Shown here in pieces: positions 1 to 6,782 of a DNA stretch of 8,088 bases. Source of the stretch: JAZRGE01 sp045644025 (GTDB taxonomy: Bacteria; Bacillota; Clostridia; Oscillospirales; Acutalibacteraceae); contig JAZRGE010000116.1 of assembly GCA_045644025.1 (NCBI GenBank), forward strand, positions 1-8,088. Direction: 5' to 3'. The translations under genes were made by a program, and so were the position numbers. The first letter of the stretch is position 1. The number at the start of each line of letters is the position of its first letter. Under the pieces are notes generated by a model. That model worked only from the letters and a program-made list of their open reading frames with translations. It did no database searches and was not told the origin of the DNA.

Positions 1-572
1 AGAGTGATCCTGCCGCCGCTATCGATGGAGCGAACCACAGCTTTTATATCGTCTCCCACGCTCAATCGATCCTTGGGATGAGATATGCGCGAAACCGAGA
101 TGGAATCGATAGGCAAAAGGGAAATTATTCCGCAGCCGATATCACAAAAGGCGCCGAAATTTTCCAGATGAGTTACCCTGGCAACCACAATATCTCCGGG
201 CACAAGATGCTTTATATATTCATCGCGGCATTTTTCCTGAGCCGATCTGCGGGAGAGCATGGCATAAAATCTGCCCGACATATCGGAGCGCACCGCTTTA
301 ACCTGAAAGCACACTGCCTTGCCCACTCTGGAAATAAGCGCAATATCCTTCACGCTACCGTCGGCTATGCCTATCGCGCCTTCCTCTCTTGGAATAATTC
401 CCTGCATACATCCCAAATCCACCACCAAATTGTGCTGGGAATCGCAAACCAGCGCCCTGCCCTCCAGCAATTCTTCTCTGGCGGCGGCTTCGCTTAACGC
501 CGTGGGCGAACAAACTGTTTTTCGGTTTTCTGTAGTCTCCAAAAGTCTGCCTTCGGGATAGTAATACTTCAT
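1..572 (-). CDS. S1 RNA-binding domain protein (ribosomal protein S1-like), 5' part
   Basis: This gene reads leftwards and is cut by the window edge after 190 codons, so only its N-terminal part is seen. It starts at the ATG whose complement is at 570-572 (protein begins MKYYYPEGRLLETTENRK), with an AGGCGAG-like ribosome binding site about 9 nt upstream. Residues about 38-110 look like a degenerate S1-like unit (VDLGCMQGIIPREEGAIGIA). Residues about 122-190 form a good S1 OB-fold (LVPGDIVVARVTHLENFGAF, then DIGCGIISLLPIDSISVSRI and VGDDIKAVVRSID). Clostridia carry S1-like proteins of this type, often annotated as 30S ribosomal protein S1; they bind RNA and are thought to act in translation, but their exact role is less certain than that of E. 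coli S1. It is divergent from the phage-type genes and looks like a chromosomal flank. The family is confident; the name rpsA is not. Confidence 0.85.
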   Translation of the reverse strand, partial: MKYYYPEGRLLETTENRKTVCSPTALSEAAAREELLEGRALVCDSQHNLVVDLGCMQGIIPREEGAIGIADGSVKDIALISRVGKAVCFQVKAVRSDMSGRFYAMLSRRSAQEKCRDEYIKHLVPGDIVVARVTHLENFGAFCDIGCGIISLLPIDSISVSRISHPKDRLSVGDDIKAVVRSIDSGGRIT

Positions 573-749
573 CCTATTTTCTCGCCTTTCATTTTTCAGT
601 TCCCTAAAATATATGAATGGCAAAATTGTTTTAGAATTGCCCTGTTTTTGCTCTCGAAAAATTTATTTTTAGAAAAGTTGACCCAATGTTGCCCAAAACA
701 ATGCAACATTGGGTCTTTTAGCGCCTATATGTGAAAGGGAGGTTTAGCA
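573..749. other. divergent intergenic region between S1-like gene and terS
   Basis: This AT-rich 177-bp stretch separates the leftward S1-like gene from the rightward packaging cluster. It must hold the promoter of at least the S1-like gene. The best minus-strand candidate is a TATATT -10 (complement of 608-613), but its -35 is poor. On the plus strand I see no pair of boxes close to the sigma-A consensus with 16-18 bp spacing. The only strong structure is the inverted repeat at 680-715. No gene is evident here. Confidence 0.6.
680..715. repeat. perfect 13-bp inverted repeat upstream of terS
   Basis: The arms GACCCAATGTTGC (680-692) and GCAACATTGGGTC (703-715) are exact reverse complements around a 10-nt loop. 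As plus-strand RNA the hairpin is followed directly by TTTTA, so it could be a terminator or attenuator for transcripts entering the cluster. As DNA it could be an operator for a dimeric repressor. It ends 19 nt before the terS ribosome binding site, a position that suits control of the cluster. The structure is certain; its function is inference. Confidence 0.75.
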
Positions 750-1232
750 ATGAACAAAACCACACAAAAAGAAAAGCTGTTTTGCCGATACTACCAGCAA
801 ACGGGAAATTATCGGGAAGCAGCGGCAAGGGCGGGTTATTCACAGCCCGAACGACAAGGCTTGCGGCTATTGGGCACCAAGCGCATTGCCGACGAGCTGG
901 CCGAAAGCCCCTGCAAGGCTCCTGTTTCGGAAGAAATAATAAAGGGGCTTCGCAGGTTGGCCTTTGGGAGCATTGCCGATCCGATAAGACTTATGTTTGC
1001 CGAGGAGATTCCCGAAAACATCGATTCTTTGGATCTGTTTTGCGTAGCCGAAATTAAACGCCCGAAAGGTGGCGGAATGGAGATAAAGTTCTTCGACCGC
1101 CTAAAGGCTCTGGAGCATTTAGCCCAATTATCGCAGGAATTCACGGTGAGCTCCGCCGAGCCCTTCTACAAAGCATTGGAAGATTCGGCTAAAGGACTTT
1201 TCTTGCCAAACGGTGACGAGTATGGAATTTAA
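750..1232 (+). CDS. terS: phage terminase small subunit (Terminase_2-like)
   Basis: This 160-residue protein has the usual make-up of small terminases of the Terminase_2 (XtmA-like) type, which recognise the DNA to be packaged and hand it to the large subunit. The N-terminus, TQKEKLFCRYYQQTGNYREA followed by AARAGYS, is the family's typical helix-turn-helix (about residues 5-48). The stretch FDRLKALEHLAQL near residue 115 matches the conserved oligomerisation helix. The ATG at 750 is fixed by a strong AGGGAGG site at 735-741. It is the first gene of the rightward cluster and overlaps the large subunit gene by 11 nt, implying translational coupling. Small terminases diverge fast, so the family call rests mainly on the HTH pattern and on its place next to terL. 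It is full length, with no sign of decay. Confidence 0.88.
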   Translation: MNKTTQKEKLFCRYYQQTGNYREAAARAGYSQPERQGLRLLGTKRIADELAESPCKAPVSEEIIKGLRRLAFGSIADPIRLMFAEEIPENIDSLDLFCVAEIKRPKGGGMEIKFFDRLKALEHLAQLSQEFTVSSAEPFYKALEDSAKGLFLPNGDEYGI

Positions 1233-2469
1233 GCCCTTTTCTCCCAAGCAATTAAGTGTGCTCTGCTGGTGGTGCGAGCACTCTCCCTTTCGAACCAGGG
1301 ATGCCATTATCTGTGATGGTGCCGTAAGGAGCGGAAAGACCCTTTGTATGTTTATATCCTTCGTATTCTGGGCCTTTTATCGCTTCCAAGGGCAATCCTT
1401 CGCACTGTGCGGCAAAACAGCCACATCCCTGCGCCGCAACATACTGACACCGATGCTCCCCATTCTCACTGATCTGGGTTTCGACTGCAAGCTCATCCAG
1501 AGCAGGGGCGAACTTATCATCACATTCGGCCACAGAACAAACACCTTCTTTCTTTTTGGTGGCAAAGACGAATCCTCTGCCGCCCTGATTCAAGGTTTGA
1601 CTCTGGCAGGCGTGATGTTTGACGAAGTGGCTTTGATGCCACGCTCCTTTGTGGAACAGGCATTGGCAAGGTGTTCGGTATCCGGTTCTAAATTCTGGTT
1701 CAACTGCAACCCGTCCTACCCCTCACATTGGTTCTATCTGGAATGGATAAAAAAGCAAAAGGAAAAGAATGCCCTTTATCTACATTTCCTTATGGACGAA
1801 AATCCGTCGCTCGATGCAGATATACTCGACCGATATCGCAGCCTTTATTCGGGGGCCTTTTACGAGCGCTATATTCTGGGAAAATGGGTGGCGGCCGAGG
1901 GACTTATCTACCCCATGTTTAAGGAAGAGGATATTACTACTGCGCCAGGTGAATGCTCAGCCTACTTCGTATCCTGCGATTACGGAACGGTCAATCCTTC
2001 TTCCTTTGGGCTTTGGGGTCTGGTAGACGGTGTTTGGTACAGGATCGAGGAATACTACTACGATTCCCGGCGCCAAGGCCAGCAGAAGACCGACGAAGAA
2101 TACTACGTTGAACTGGAAAGACTTATTTGCGGCAGAAATATAAAGGCTGTTATATGCGATCCTTCAGCCGCTTCCTTCATCACCTGCATTAAAAGGCATG
2201 GACACTACAGAGTTATCCCCGCAAGAAACGACGTGCTGGATGGAATCCGAAAGGTTTCCGATGCACTAAAATCAGGAAGGATAAGGATCTGCAAGGGCTG
2301 TGCCGACACTATAAGGGAGTTTTCCCTTTATAGGTGGGATGAAAGCGGTAGCAAGGACGCACCGATTAAGGAAAACGACCACGCGATGGACGACATACGC
2401 TATTTTGTTTCCACCGTGCTTTCGGGCCCTTCGGCCTCGGGCGTGGCCATAGCCGCACACAGAAACTAA
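1222..2469 (+). CDS. terL: phage terminase large subunit (PBSX/SPP1-type ATPase-nuclease)
   Basis: This is the DNA-packaging motor: an ATPase that drives DNA through the portal plus a nuclease that cuts the concatemer. I chose the ATG at 1222, preceded by GGTGA at 1212-1216 with 5-nt spacing; an in-frame GTG at 1213 is less likely. In the 415-residue product, Walker A is GAVRSGKT (33-40), Walker B is VMFDE (131-135), and the coupling motif is NCNP (161-164). The RNase H-like nuclease has its acidic residues at D253 (SCDYGTVNPSS), D313 (VICDPSAA) and D390/D391 (DHAMDDIRYF). All key residues are present, so the enzyme is predicted active. The sequence fits the PBSX-type terminase family best; such motors usually package by headful or pac initiation, but that cannot be read off here. 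It uses ATA for 10 of 28 isoleucines, unlike the capsid genes downstream. Confidence 0.95.
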   Translation: MEFKPFSPKQLSVLCWWCEHSPFRTRDAIICDGAVRSGKTLCMFISFVFWAFYRFQGQSFALCGKTATSLRRNILTPMLPILTDLGFDCKLIQSRGELIITFGHRTNTFFLFGGKDESSAALIQGLTLAGVMFDEVALMPRSFVEQALARCSVSGSKFWFNCNPSYPSHWFYLEWIKKQKEKNALYLHFLMDENPSLDADILDRYRSLYSGAFYERYILGKWVAAEGLIYPMFKEEDITTAPGECSAYFVSCDYGTVNPSSFGLWGLVDGVWYRIEEYYYDSRRQGQQKTDEEYYVELERLICGRNIKAVICDPSAASFITCIKRHGHYRVIPARNDVLDGIRKVSDALKSGRIRICKGCADTIREFSLYRWDESGSKDAPIKENDHAMDDIRYFVSTVLSGPSASGVAIAAHRN

Positions 2470-2486
2470 TTGAGAGGAGAATGATT

Positions 2487-3647
2487 TTGGCAACTATATT
2501 CAAAAAGAAGAAATCAGCGCCAAAAGAAAGCAACAAAAGCGTGAACACCACCCGCGCTCTGCAGCACCCCTTCAGCGCCCTTGATCGCTATTGCCCTCTC
2601 GGTGATCCGGAACTGGGGGTTTATGAATCTATCCGCGAGGCGATCCCCGTGGTGGATTCGGCCATCTGCAAAATTGTTCGTCTTATTGGGGGATTCCACA
2701 TTTCCTGTGAAGACCCTTATTTAGATGAAAAGGTGAAAACATACTTAAAGGATATAAAGGTTGGCCCCTGCCTTAGGGGTATTGATAGCTTCTTAGCTGT
2801 GTATCTGGATCAGATGCTCACCTACGGCACGGCTATAGGCGAAATTATCACCGATGCCGACGGATGCCCCGCCGCTCTTTACAACGCAAACCTTAAAGAC
2901 GTGGAACTGAGAGCAGGAAAAAACGGGATGGATCTGGAAATATGGGCGTTTGGTGAAAACAGCACTCTCGCCCCCGTGCCGCATCCCGAAAATCTGCTTA
3001 TCGGTATGCTCAATCCGTCTCCCGGCAAGCTTTGCGGAAATTCTTTGCTTAAAGGCCTGCCTTTTGTGAGTTCCATACTGCTTAAGATCTTCCAGACCAT
3101 AGGCACCAACTGGGAGCGAATGGGCAATCTGCGCTTTGCAGTAACCTATCGCCCCGACAGCAATAGCTACGACCCTGTTTCGGCCGGAGACCGCGCTGCC
3201 GATATTGCCAAGGAGTGGTCTAAGGCCATGAGCGACGACGGCTCAGTTCGCGATTTTGTAGGTGTTGGAGATATAGATATCAAGGTGATAGGCGCCGACA
3301 ACCAAATCCTGGATTCTTCGGTGCCCGTGCGCCAGATGATGGAGCAGATAGTCTCCAAAACGGGGCTTCCGCCTTTCCTTTTAGGGCTTTCTTGGTCTTC
3401 TACCGAGAGAATGTCGTCTCAGCAAGCCGATATGCTCACAAGTGAGTTGGAAAGCTATCGCAAAATTCTGGAAGGGGCTATTCGCAGAATAGTGGGCCGC
3501 TACCTTGCACATCACGGCTGTTTCGAGGGCTTTGAGATCACATGGGATGATATAAACCTTCAGGACGAAACAGAACTTGCCAGAGCAAGGCTTTTGCGTT
3601 CCCAGGCCAAACAGATAGAAGAAAAACTCGGAGGTGAAACAAAATGA
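2487..3647 (+). CDS. phage portal protein
   Basis: The portal is a dodecameric ring at one capsid vertex through which DNA enters and leaves and to which terminase and neck bind. The product is about 386 residues, compact for the family. It has a lysine-rich N-terminus (ATIFKKKKSAPK), a central region with PHPENLLIGM, and a C-terminal part reading TGLPPFLLGLSWSSTERMSS followed by long helices, the usual portal layout. Start choice: GGAG at 2476-2479 lies only 1 nt from the ATG at 2481 but an ideal 7 nt from the TTG at 2487, so I prefer TTG; the ATG would add two residues. It follows terL by 17 nt and overlaps the protease gene by 4 nt (ATGA). Position and pattern make the call firm; the exact portal subfamily is not determined. 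Confidence 0.92.
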   Translation: MATIFKKKKSAPKESNKSVNTTRALQHPFSALDRYCPLGDPELGVYESIREAIPVVDSAICKIVRLIGGFHISCEDPYLDEKVKTYLKDIKVGPCLRGIDSFLAVYLDQMLTYGTAIGEIITDADGCPAALYNANLKDVELRAGKNGMDLEIWAFGENSTLAPVPHPENLLIGMLNPSPGKLCGNSLLKGLPFVSSILLKIFQTIGTNWERMGNLRFAVTYRPDSNSYDPVSAGDRAADIAKEWSKAMSDDGSVRDFVGVGDIDIKVIGADNQILDSSVPVRQMMEQIVSKTGLPPFLLGLSWSSTERMSSQQADMLTSELESYRKILEGAIRRIVGRYLAHHGCFEGFEITWDDINLQDETELARARLLRSQAKQIEEKLGGETK

Positions 3648-4618
3648 AAAACGCTGTTATTTCCCACACAGGCGCTCCCAAGGAAGGCGAGCTGGATATT
3701 ATCAACTCTATGACTCGTCGCCCCTTTACAGCAGAAGAATTATACGTCTTCTCCGTGACACTTTGCGACAACGATATCGACCGAGATTTTGAGCGCTTCA
3801 CACTCAACGCTCTTAACAGTCTGGCTCAGATGTATGTTGGAAAGACAGGCATCTTTGATCACTCCATGAAGGGCAAGGATCAGGTGGCCAGGATTTTCTC
3901 CTGCCAGGTGGAATCCAAGCCGGGCGTGTTCACAAAGGATGGTTTGCCCTATTCCTGCCTTACAGCGCGTGCATATATGCCACGCACCGCCAAGAACGAA
4001 GAACTGATCGTTGATATTGATGCCGGCATAAACAAAGAGGTGAGCGTGGGCTGCTCTATGGAAAGTGCCACCTGCTCGGTGTGCGGCACCGATCGCCGCA
4101 TCGGCTGCTCCCACAAAAACGGCAGACATTATAAAAAAGACGGAATGAAGGTGCTTTGCCATACCGTGCTGGACAACCCTAAAGATGCCTTTGAGTGGTC
4201 GTTCGTGGCGGTACCTGCCCAGCCTAAGGCAGGTGTTACCAAGGCCTTCTGCCCAAAAGGTGAAATTTCTTCCGAAACAGATGTGGCAGCATTGCTGGCA
4301 AAAAAACTGGGCATCGATTCGATTGAGCCCAATGCTTTGGATGGTTTTGTGAGCCGCATAAAGAGCCTGGCAAATAAGGGTGAAAACTACCTGGAAGAGC
4401 TCAAAAAACGCGCGCTGGGTGAAATATCATCCCTTTGCGGCAATGATTCTGCCCGAATAATGAAGGAATCCTTAGAGCGAATGAACGCCGACGAACTGGA
4501 AAGCTTCTGCAAATCGGTGCACGCCCATTCCCTTGCCGCCAAACTGCCCAAACCCCAAACCGCATCGGCAACCCCCATTGCCAAAAACGGCGAAAACAAT
4601 TTTAACTTTATTGTTTAG
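3644..4618 (+). CDS. prohead maturation protease with scaffold-like C-terminus
   Basis: This 324-residue protein looks like a phage prohead serine protease that trims capsid proteins during head assembly. Candidate catalytic residues are His73 (GIFDHSMKGKDQVARI) and Ser134 (NKEVSVGCSM). The conserved strand AFEWSFVAVPAQPKAGV (182-198), which holds Glu184, matches the VPAxP signature of this enzyme class. Between Ser134 and that strand lies a Cys/His-rich insert (C144, C147, C155, H157, with C172/H173 after it) that could bind zinc; similar inserts occur in clostridial phage proteases. Residues about 220-310 are charged and helical, as expected of a fused scaffolding domain, and no separate scaffold gene is present. 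The ATG at 3644 overlaps the portal stop (ATGA), so the two are translationally coupled. The role is well supported; the assignment of catalytic residues is by pattern only. Confidence 0.85.
   Translation: MKNAVISHTGAPKEGELDIINSMTRRPFTAEELYVFSVTLCDNDIDRDFERFTLNALNSLAQMYVGKTGIFDHSMKGKDQVARIFSCQVESKPGVFTKDGLPYSCLTARAYMPRTAKNEELIVDIDAGINKEVSVGCSMESATCSVCGTDRRIGCSHKNGRHYKKDGMKVLCHTVLDNPKDAFEWSFVAVPAQPKAGVTKAFCPKGEISSETDVAALLAKKLGIDSIEPNALDGFVSRIKSLANKGENYLEELKKRALGEISSLCGNDSARIMKESLERMNADELESFCKSVHAHSLAAKLPKPQTASATPIAKNGENNFNFIV
4578..4606 (+). promoter_or_regulatory. possible internal promoter before the decoration/capsid gene pair
   Basis: TTGCCA (4578-4583) and TTTAAC (4601-4606) are separated by 17 bp and resemble sigma-A -35 and -10 boxes with 5/6 and 4/6 matches. 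Transcription would start near 4613, just ahead of the ribosome binding site of the decoration-like gene. A boost here would fit the high copy number needed for capsid proteins. It lies inside the end of the protease gene, so the match could be chance. Confidence 0.25.
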
Positions 4619-4632
4619 AAAGGACGATAAAA

Positions 4633-4971
4633 ATGTATTTTTACAAAGGTTTTAATGAAAACATCTGCACATTTGAAACAAGCGGCCAGGTAGAAGCCGG
4701 CCAGCCCGTTTCCGTGTGCGAAAACTGCACTGTGAAGGCCACCGAAAACGGTATGGAATTTCACGGTGTAGCAGTAAACAGCCGCAACGGTGCAGCATCC
4801 GTTCAGCTTACAGGCTACGTTGAGCTTCCCTACACCGGCTCTGCTATTCAGGTTGGTATGGTCTCCCTTGCCGCCGATGGCCAGGGCGGTGTTGTTCTCA
4901 ACGAAAACGGCAAGAAGGTTCTTGCTGTAAGCGTAGATACCGAAAAAGCCATTGTTGGCATTATTCTTTAA
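4633..4971 (+). CDS. putative capsid decoration (cement) protein
   Basis: This 112-residue protein sits directly upstream of the major capsid gene, the usual place for a head decoration or stabilisation protein. Its sequence is mostly short beta-strand stretches with turns (AGQPVSVCENCTVKATENG, FHGVAVNSRNGAASVQLTGY, GSAIQVGMVSLAADGQGGV). It resembles DUF2190-type small capsid-associated proteins, which bind capsid lattice positions from outside. It has two cysteines near residues 29-32 (CENC). AAAGGA (4618-4623) precedes the ATG at 4633 with 9-nt spacing. None of its five isoleucines uses ATA, a codon choice shared with the capsid gene and gdhA, which suggests high expression. Identification rests on position, size and fold character rather than a clear motif; a scaffold fragment or other structural protein remains possible. 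Confidence 0.6.
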   Translation: MYFYKGFNENICTFETSGQVEAGQPVSVCENCTVKATENGMEFHGVAVNSRNGAASVQLTGYVELPYTGSAIQVGMVSLAADGQGGVVLNENGKKVLAVSVDTEKAIVGIIL

Positions 4972-4978
4972 GGAGGTC
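4970..4978 (+). promoter_or_regulatory. strong ribosome binding site of the major capsid gene
   Basis: AAGGAGGTC is a near-perfect complement of the 16S rRNA 3' end. It overlaps the stop of the preceding gene and lies 5 nt from the capsid ATG. It is the strongest such site in the cluster, as expected for its most abundant product. Confidence 0.85.
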
Positions 4979-4983
4979 TTCAA

Positions 4984-5991
4984 ATGAGTTACGATTCCAT
5001 TAAACTTGAAAAGGGTATGTATGCCGTTTCCGGAAAAAGCTTCAGCGACGTATTGGAGGAGCTGGATCCCTCTCAGGCCTATGCAGGCACTGCTATGGAG
5101 GGCTTAGATGCTTTTGGCCGCCAGCTTAAGAGATTTGATATCAAGGTTGCAGGCAACGGTTCCGACTGCGTTCAGAAATTCTTTAACACCACTCAGTCGG
5201 CTGCCCTGTTCCCCGAATATATCTCCCGCGCTGTGCGCCAGGGTATTACCGAGGCTAATCTCCTTCCCGAGATCGTGGCCACTACCACCAAGATCGACGG
5301 CATGGACTATCGCACGATCTATTCCGTACCCACCGAAGAGGATAAAACTCTTGGCCGTGTAGAGGAAGGCGCTGCCATTCCCCAAACAGTTATCCGCTCT
5401 CAGGACAACCTTGTGAAGCTCAATAAATACGGCAGAATGCTTGTTGCTTCCTACGAAGCTCTCAAGTTCCAGAGGCTGGATCTCTTCACAGTTACTTTGA
5501 AGCAGATTGGTGCCTACATCGCTCGCCAGCAGCTTAATTCTGCTATCGACGTGTTGCTGAACGGCGATGGCAACAATAATCCTGCCGCTGTTGTTGCCTC
5601 AAAGGAAAGCGGTAAGCTTGCCTACACAGATCTTATCAACCTGGTGAACAAGCTTTATCCCTATGATATGACCACCATCATTGCCTCTCCTGCCACTATG
5701 GTGGAAATGCTGAATCTGGACGAATTCAAGAATCCCCAGACCGGCATCAACTTCCAGGGCACCGGCAAGATCGGTCATCCTCTGGGCGCCAACTTTATTA
5801 AGACTGCCGCTATCCCCAACGGAATGATCCTCGGCCTGGATAAGCGCTACAGCCTTGAAATGGTGGTGGCGCAGGATGTGGCTGTGGACTACGATAAGCT
5901 GATCGACCGCCAGCTCGAGCGTGCCGCTATCACATCTATTGCAGGCTTCTCCAAGATCTTCACAGATGCTTCTGCCGCTCTCACCCTTTAA
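4984..5991 (+). CDS. phage major capsid protein (HK97 fold)
   Basis: This 335-residue protein is the predicted shell subunit. It lacks a recognisable long N-terminal delta domain, in keeping with a scaffold supplied by the protease gene. Features typical of HK97-fold capsid proteins are a region around residues 80-150 with NLLPEIVATTTKIDGMDYRT and RVEEGAAIP, a helix-rich middle (the spine-like SYEALKFQRLDLFTVTLKQI), the pair NGDGNNNPAAVV at about 200, and a C-terminal YDKLIDRQLERAAITSIAGF with the family's usual final strand. Codon use is strongly biased: 24 isoleucines with no ATA, and 16 AAG against 5 AAA for lysine, like gdhA. It has the best ribosome binding site of the cluster and is followed by a stable hairpin, which together suggest high expression. 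The call is firm from family pattern and gene order. Confidence 0.92.
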   Translation: MSYDSIKLEKGMYAVSGKSFSDVLEELDPSQAYAGTAMEGLDAFGRQLKRFDIKVAGNGSDCVQKFFNTTQSAALFPEYISRAVRQGITEANLLPEIVATTTKIDGMDYRTIYSVPTEEDKTLGRVEEGAAIPQTVIRSQDNLVKLNKYGRMLVASYEALKFQRLDLFTVTLKQIGAYIARQQLNSAIDVLLNGDGNNNPAAVVASKESGKLAYTDLINLVNKLYPYDMTTIIASPATMVEMLNLDEFKNPQTGINFQGTGKIGHPLGANFIKTAAIPNGMILGLDKRYSLEMVVAQDVAVDYDKLIDRQLERAAITSIAGFSKIFTDASAALTL

Positions 5992-6002
5992 TTCAATATA
6001 AA

Positions 6003-6028
6003 AGGTGCTGCGGACAACCGCAGCACCT
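6003..6028 (+). terminator. hairpin after the capsid gene, without a U-tract
   Basis: Arms AGGTGCTGCGG (6003-6013) and CCGCAGCACCT (6018-6028) pair perfectly over 11 bp with a tetraloop ACAA. The run that follows, AATCAGG, is not U-rich, so full intrinsic termination is unlikely. It more probably acts as a partial attenuator or as a 3' barrier that protects the capsid mRNA from exonucleases, lowering expression of the neck genes relative to capsid. The structure is certain; the function is inferred. Confidence 0.65.
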
Positions 6029-6049
6029 AATCAGGAAAGGATGAAGTTT

Positions 6050-6415
6050 ATGAAGATTGAGATCCCTGTGAGCAATGTGCTTTCTTCCTTTTTGGATATG
6101 ACAGGAGAGACTGAGGCTTGCGATTGGATAGAATTTTGCAAGGCCTCCTGCAACACCATTGCCGCCAGCGTTCGGGAAAACATAGACGTTTCTGCCTACG
6201 AATCACAGCTTTGCTATACTGCTGCCTGCCACGCATTTTATATGTATGTGCTACGAGGATGTGCGGGCAACATTGCCTCCTTTAAGGCTTTGGATATCAC
6301 TATTGAAAACGTGAATCAACTCACGCTGAATGCCGCCAAGGCTATTTTCGAAGGCGCTATGGCATCAATATCTCACCTGCTTAAAAGCACAAGATTTGCC
6401 TTCAAGGCAGTTTAG
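6050..6415 (+). CDS. putative head-tail adaptor protein (first neck protein)
   Basis: This 121-residue product is predicted largely alpha-helical and lies right after the capsid gene, where SPP1 gp15/HK97 gp6-type adaptors usually sit; these form a ring beneath the portal. I chose ATG 6050 (MKIEIPVSNVLSSFLD) because AAAGGA at 6036-6041 lies 8 nt upstream; an ATG at 6041 overlaps that site and would add three residues. It is rich in cysteine (residues 24, 30, 34, 55, 60 and 71), more than expected for an adaptor, though anaerobe cytoplasm tolerates this. It is separated from the capsid gene by the hairpin at 6003-6028. No motif proves the function; size, helical character and gene order are the evidence, so another small structural role is possible. 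Confidence 0.6.
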   Translation: MKIEIPVSNVLSSFLDMTGETEACDWIEFCKASCNTIAASVRENIDVSAYESQLCYTAACHAFYMYVLRGCAGNIASFKALDITIENVNQLTLNAAKAIFEGAMASISHLLKSTRFAFKAV

Positions 6416-6425
6416 GAGGGATAGT

Positions 6426-6782
6426 TTGCTGGCAAAAACCATAAAGAAACTTTTCCGCACGTTCGGTGGCCCCGTGATAATATATTCCCCCAGCGTTCCA
6501 CCTTTTTCGGGCAACAGCTACGGTTTTCTGCAACCCCTGCGCTATAAAAACAAGATGTACGTAGATGCTCAGTTGGATGAGCTTGGTCTCGACGACGACG
6601 GCCGATACGTCTACATCGGATTACCCGATCGGCTGCTCACCGATTCGGCCTCCAACGGCCGCCAAATAGACGTGAACAACCAGATGTATTCGGTAATACG
6701 TGCCGAAAACGTCTATCACAAAAACGAGGCTATATACGTGTGGGCCATTATTAAGAGAGATAGAGGTGGTATGTATATTTGA
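6426..6782 (+). CDS. putative head closure (stopper) protein
   Basis: This 118-residue protein starts at TTG 6426 (MLAKTIKKLFRTFGG), because AGGAGG at 6414-6419 lies an ideal 6 nt upstream and no in-frame ATG exists nearby. The C-terminal half reads RYVYIGLPDRLL, then GRQIDVNNQMYSVIRAENVY and EAIYVWAIIKRDR, a beta-rich pattern seen in clostridial-phage proteins in the head-closure slot (SPP1 gp16-like), which plug the portal after packaging and bind the tail. Its position between the adaptor-like and tail-terminator-like genes supports this. It overlaps the next gene by 17 nt. The identification is moderate: pattern and position rather than a diagnostic motif. It carries no sign of truncation. 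Confidence 0.6.
   Translation: MLAKTIKKLFRTFGGPVIIYSPSVPPFSGNSYGFLQPLRYKNKMYVDAQLDELGLDDDGRYVYIGLPDRLLTDSASNGRQIDVNNQMYSVIRAENVYHKNEAIYVWAIIKRDRGGMYI

Noticed and set aside
78..497. Long plus-strand open frame opposite the S1-like gene
   Set aside because: It lies antisense to a clear S1-domain coding sequence, has no ribosome binding site and no recognisable protein pattern.
613..672. Small frame of 19 codons before the 680-715 palindrome, resembling a leader peptide
   Set aside because: No ribosome binding site precedes its ATG and no promoter is visible, so it is most likely chance.
678..683. TTGACC as a -35 box for the packaging cluster
   Set aside because: No -10-like hexamer is found 16-18 bp downstream, and the box overlaps the palindrome.
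1213..1221. GTG at 1213 as the start of terL
   Set aside because: It falls within the GGTGA ribosome binding site that serves the ATG at 1222.
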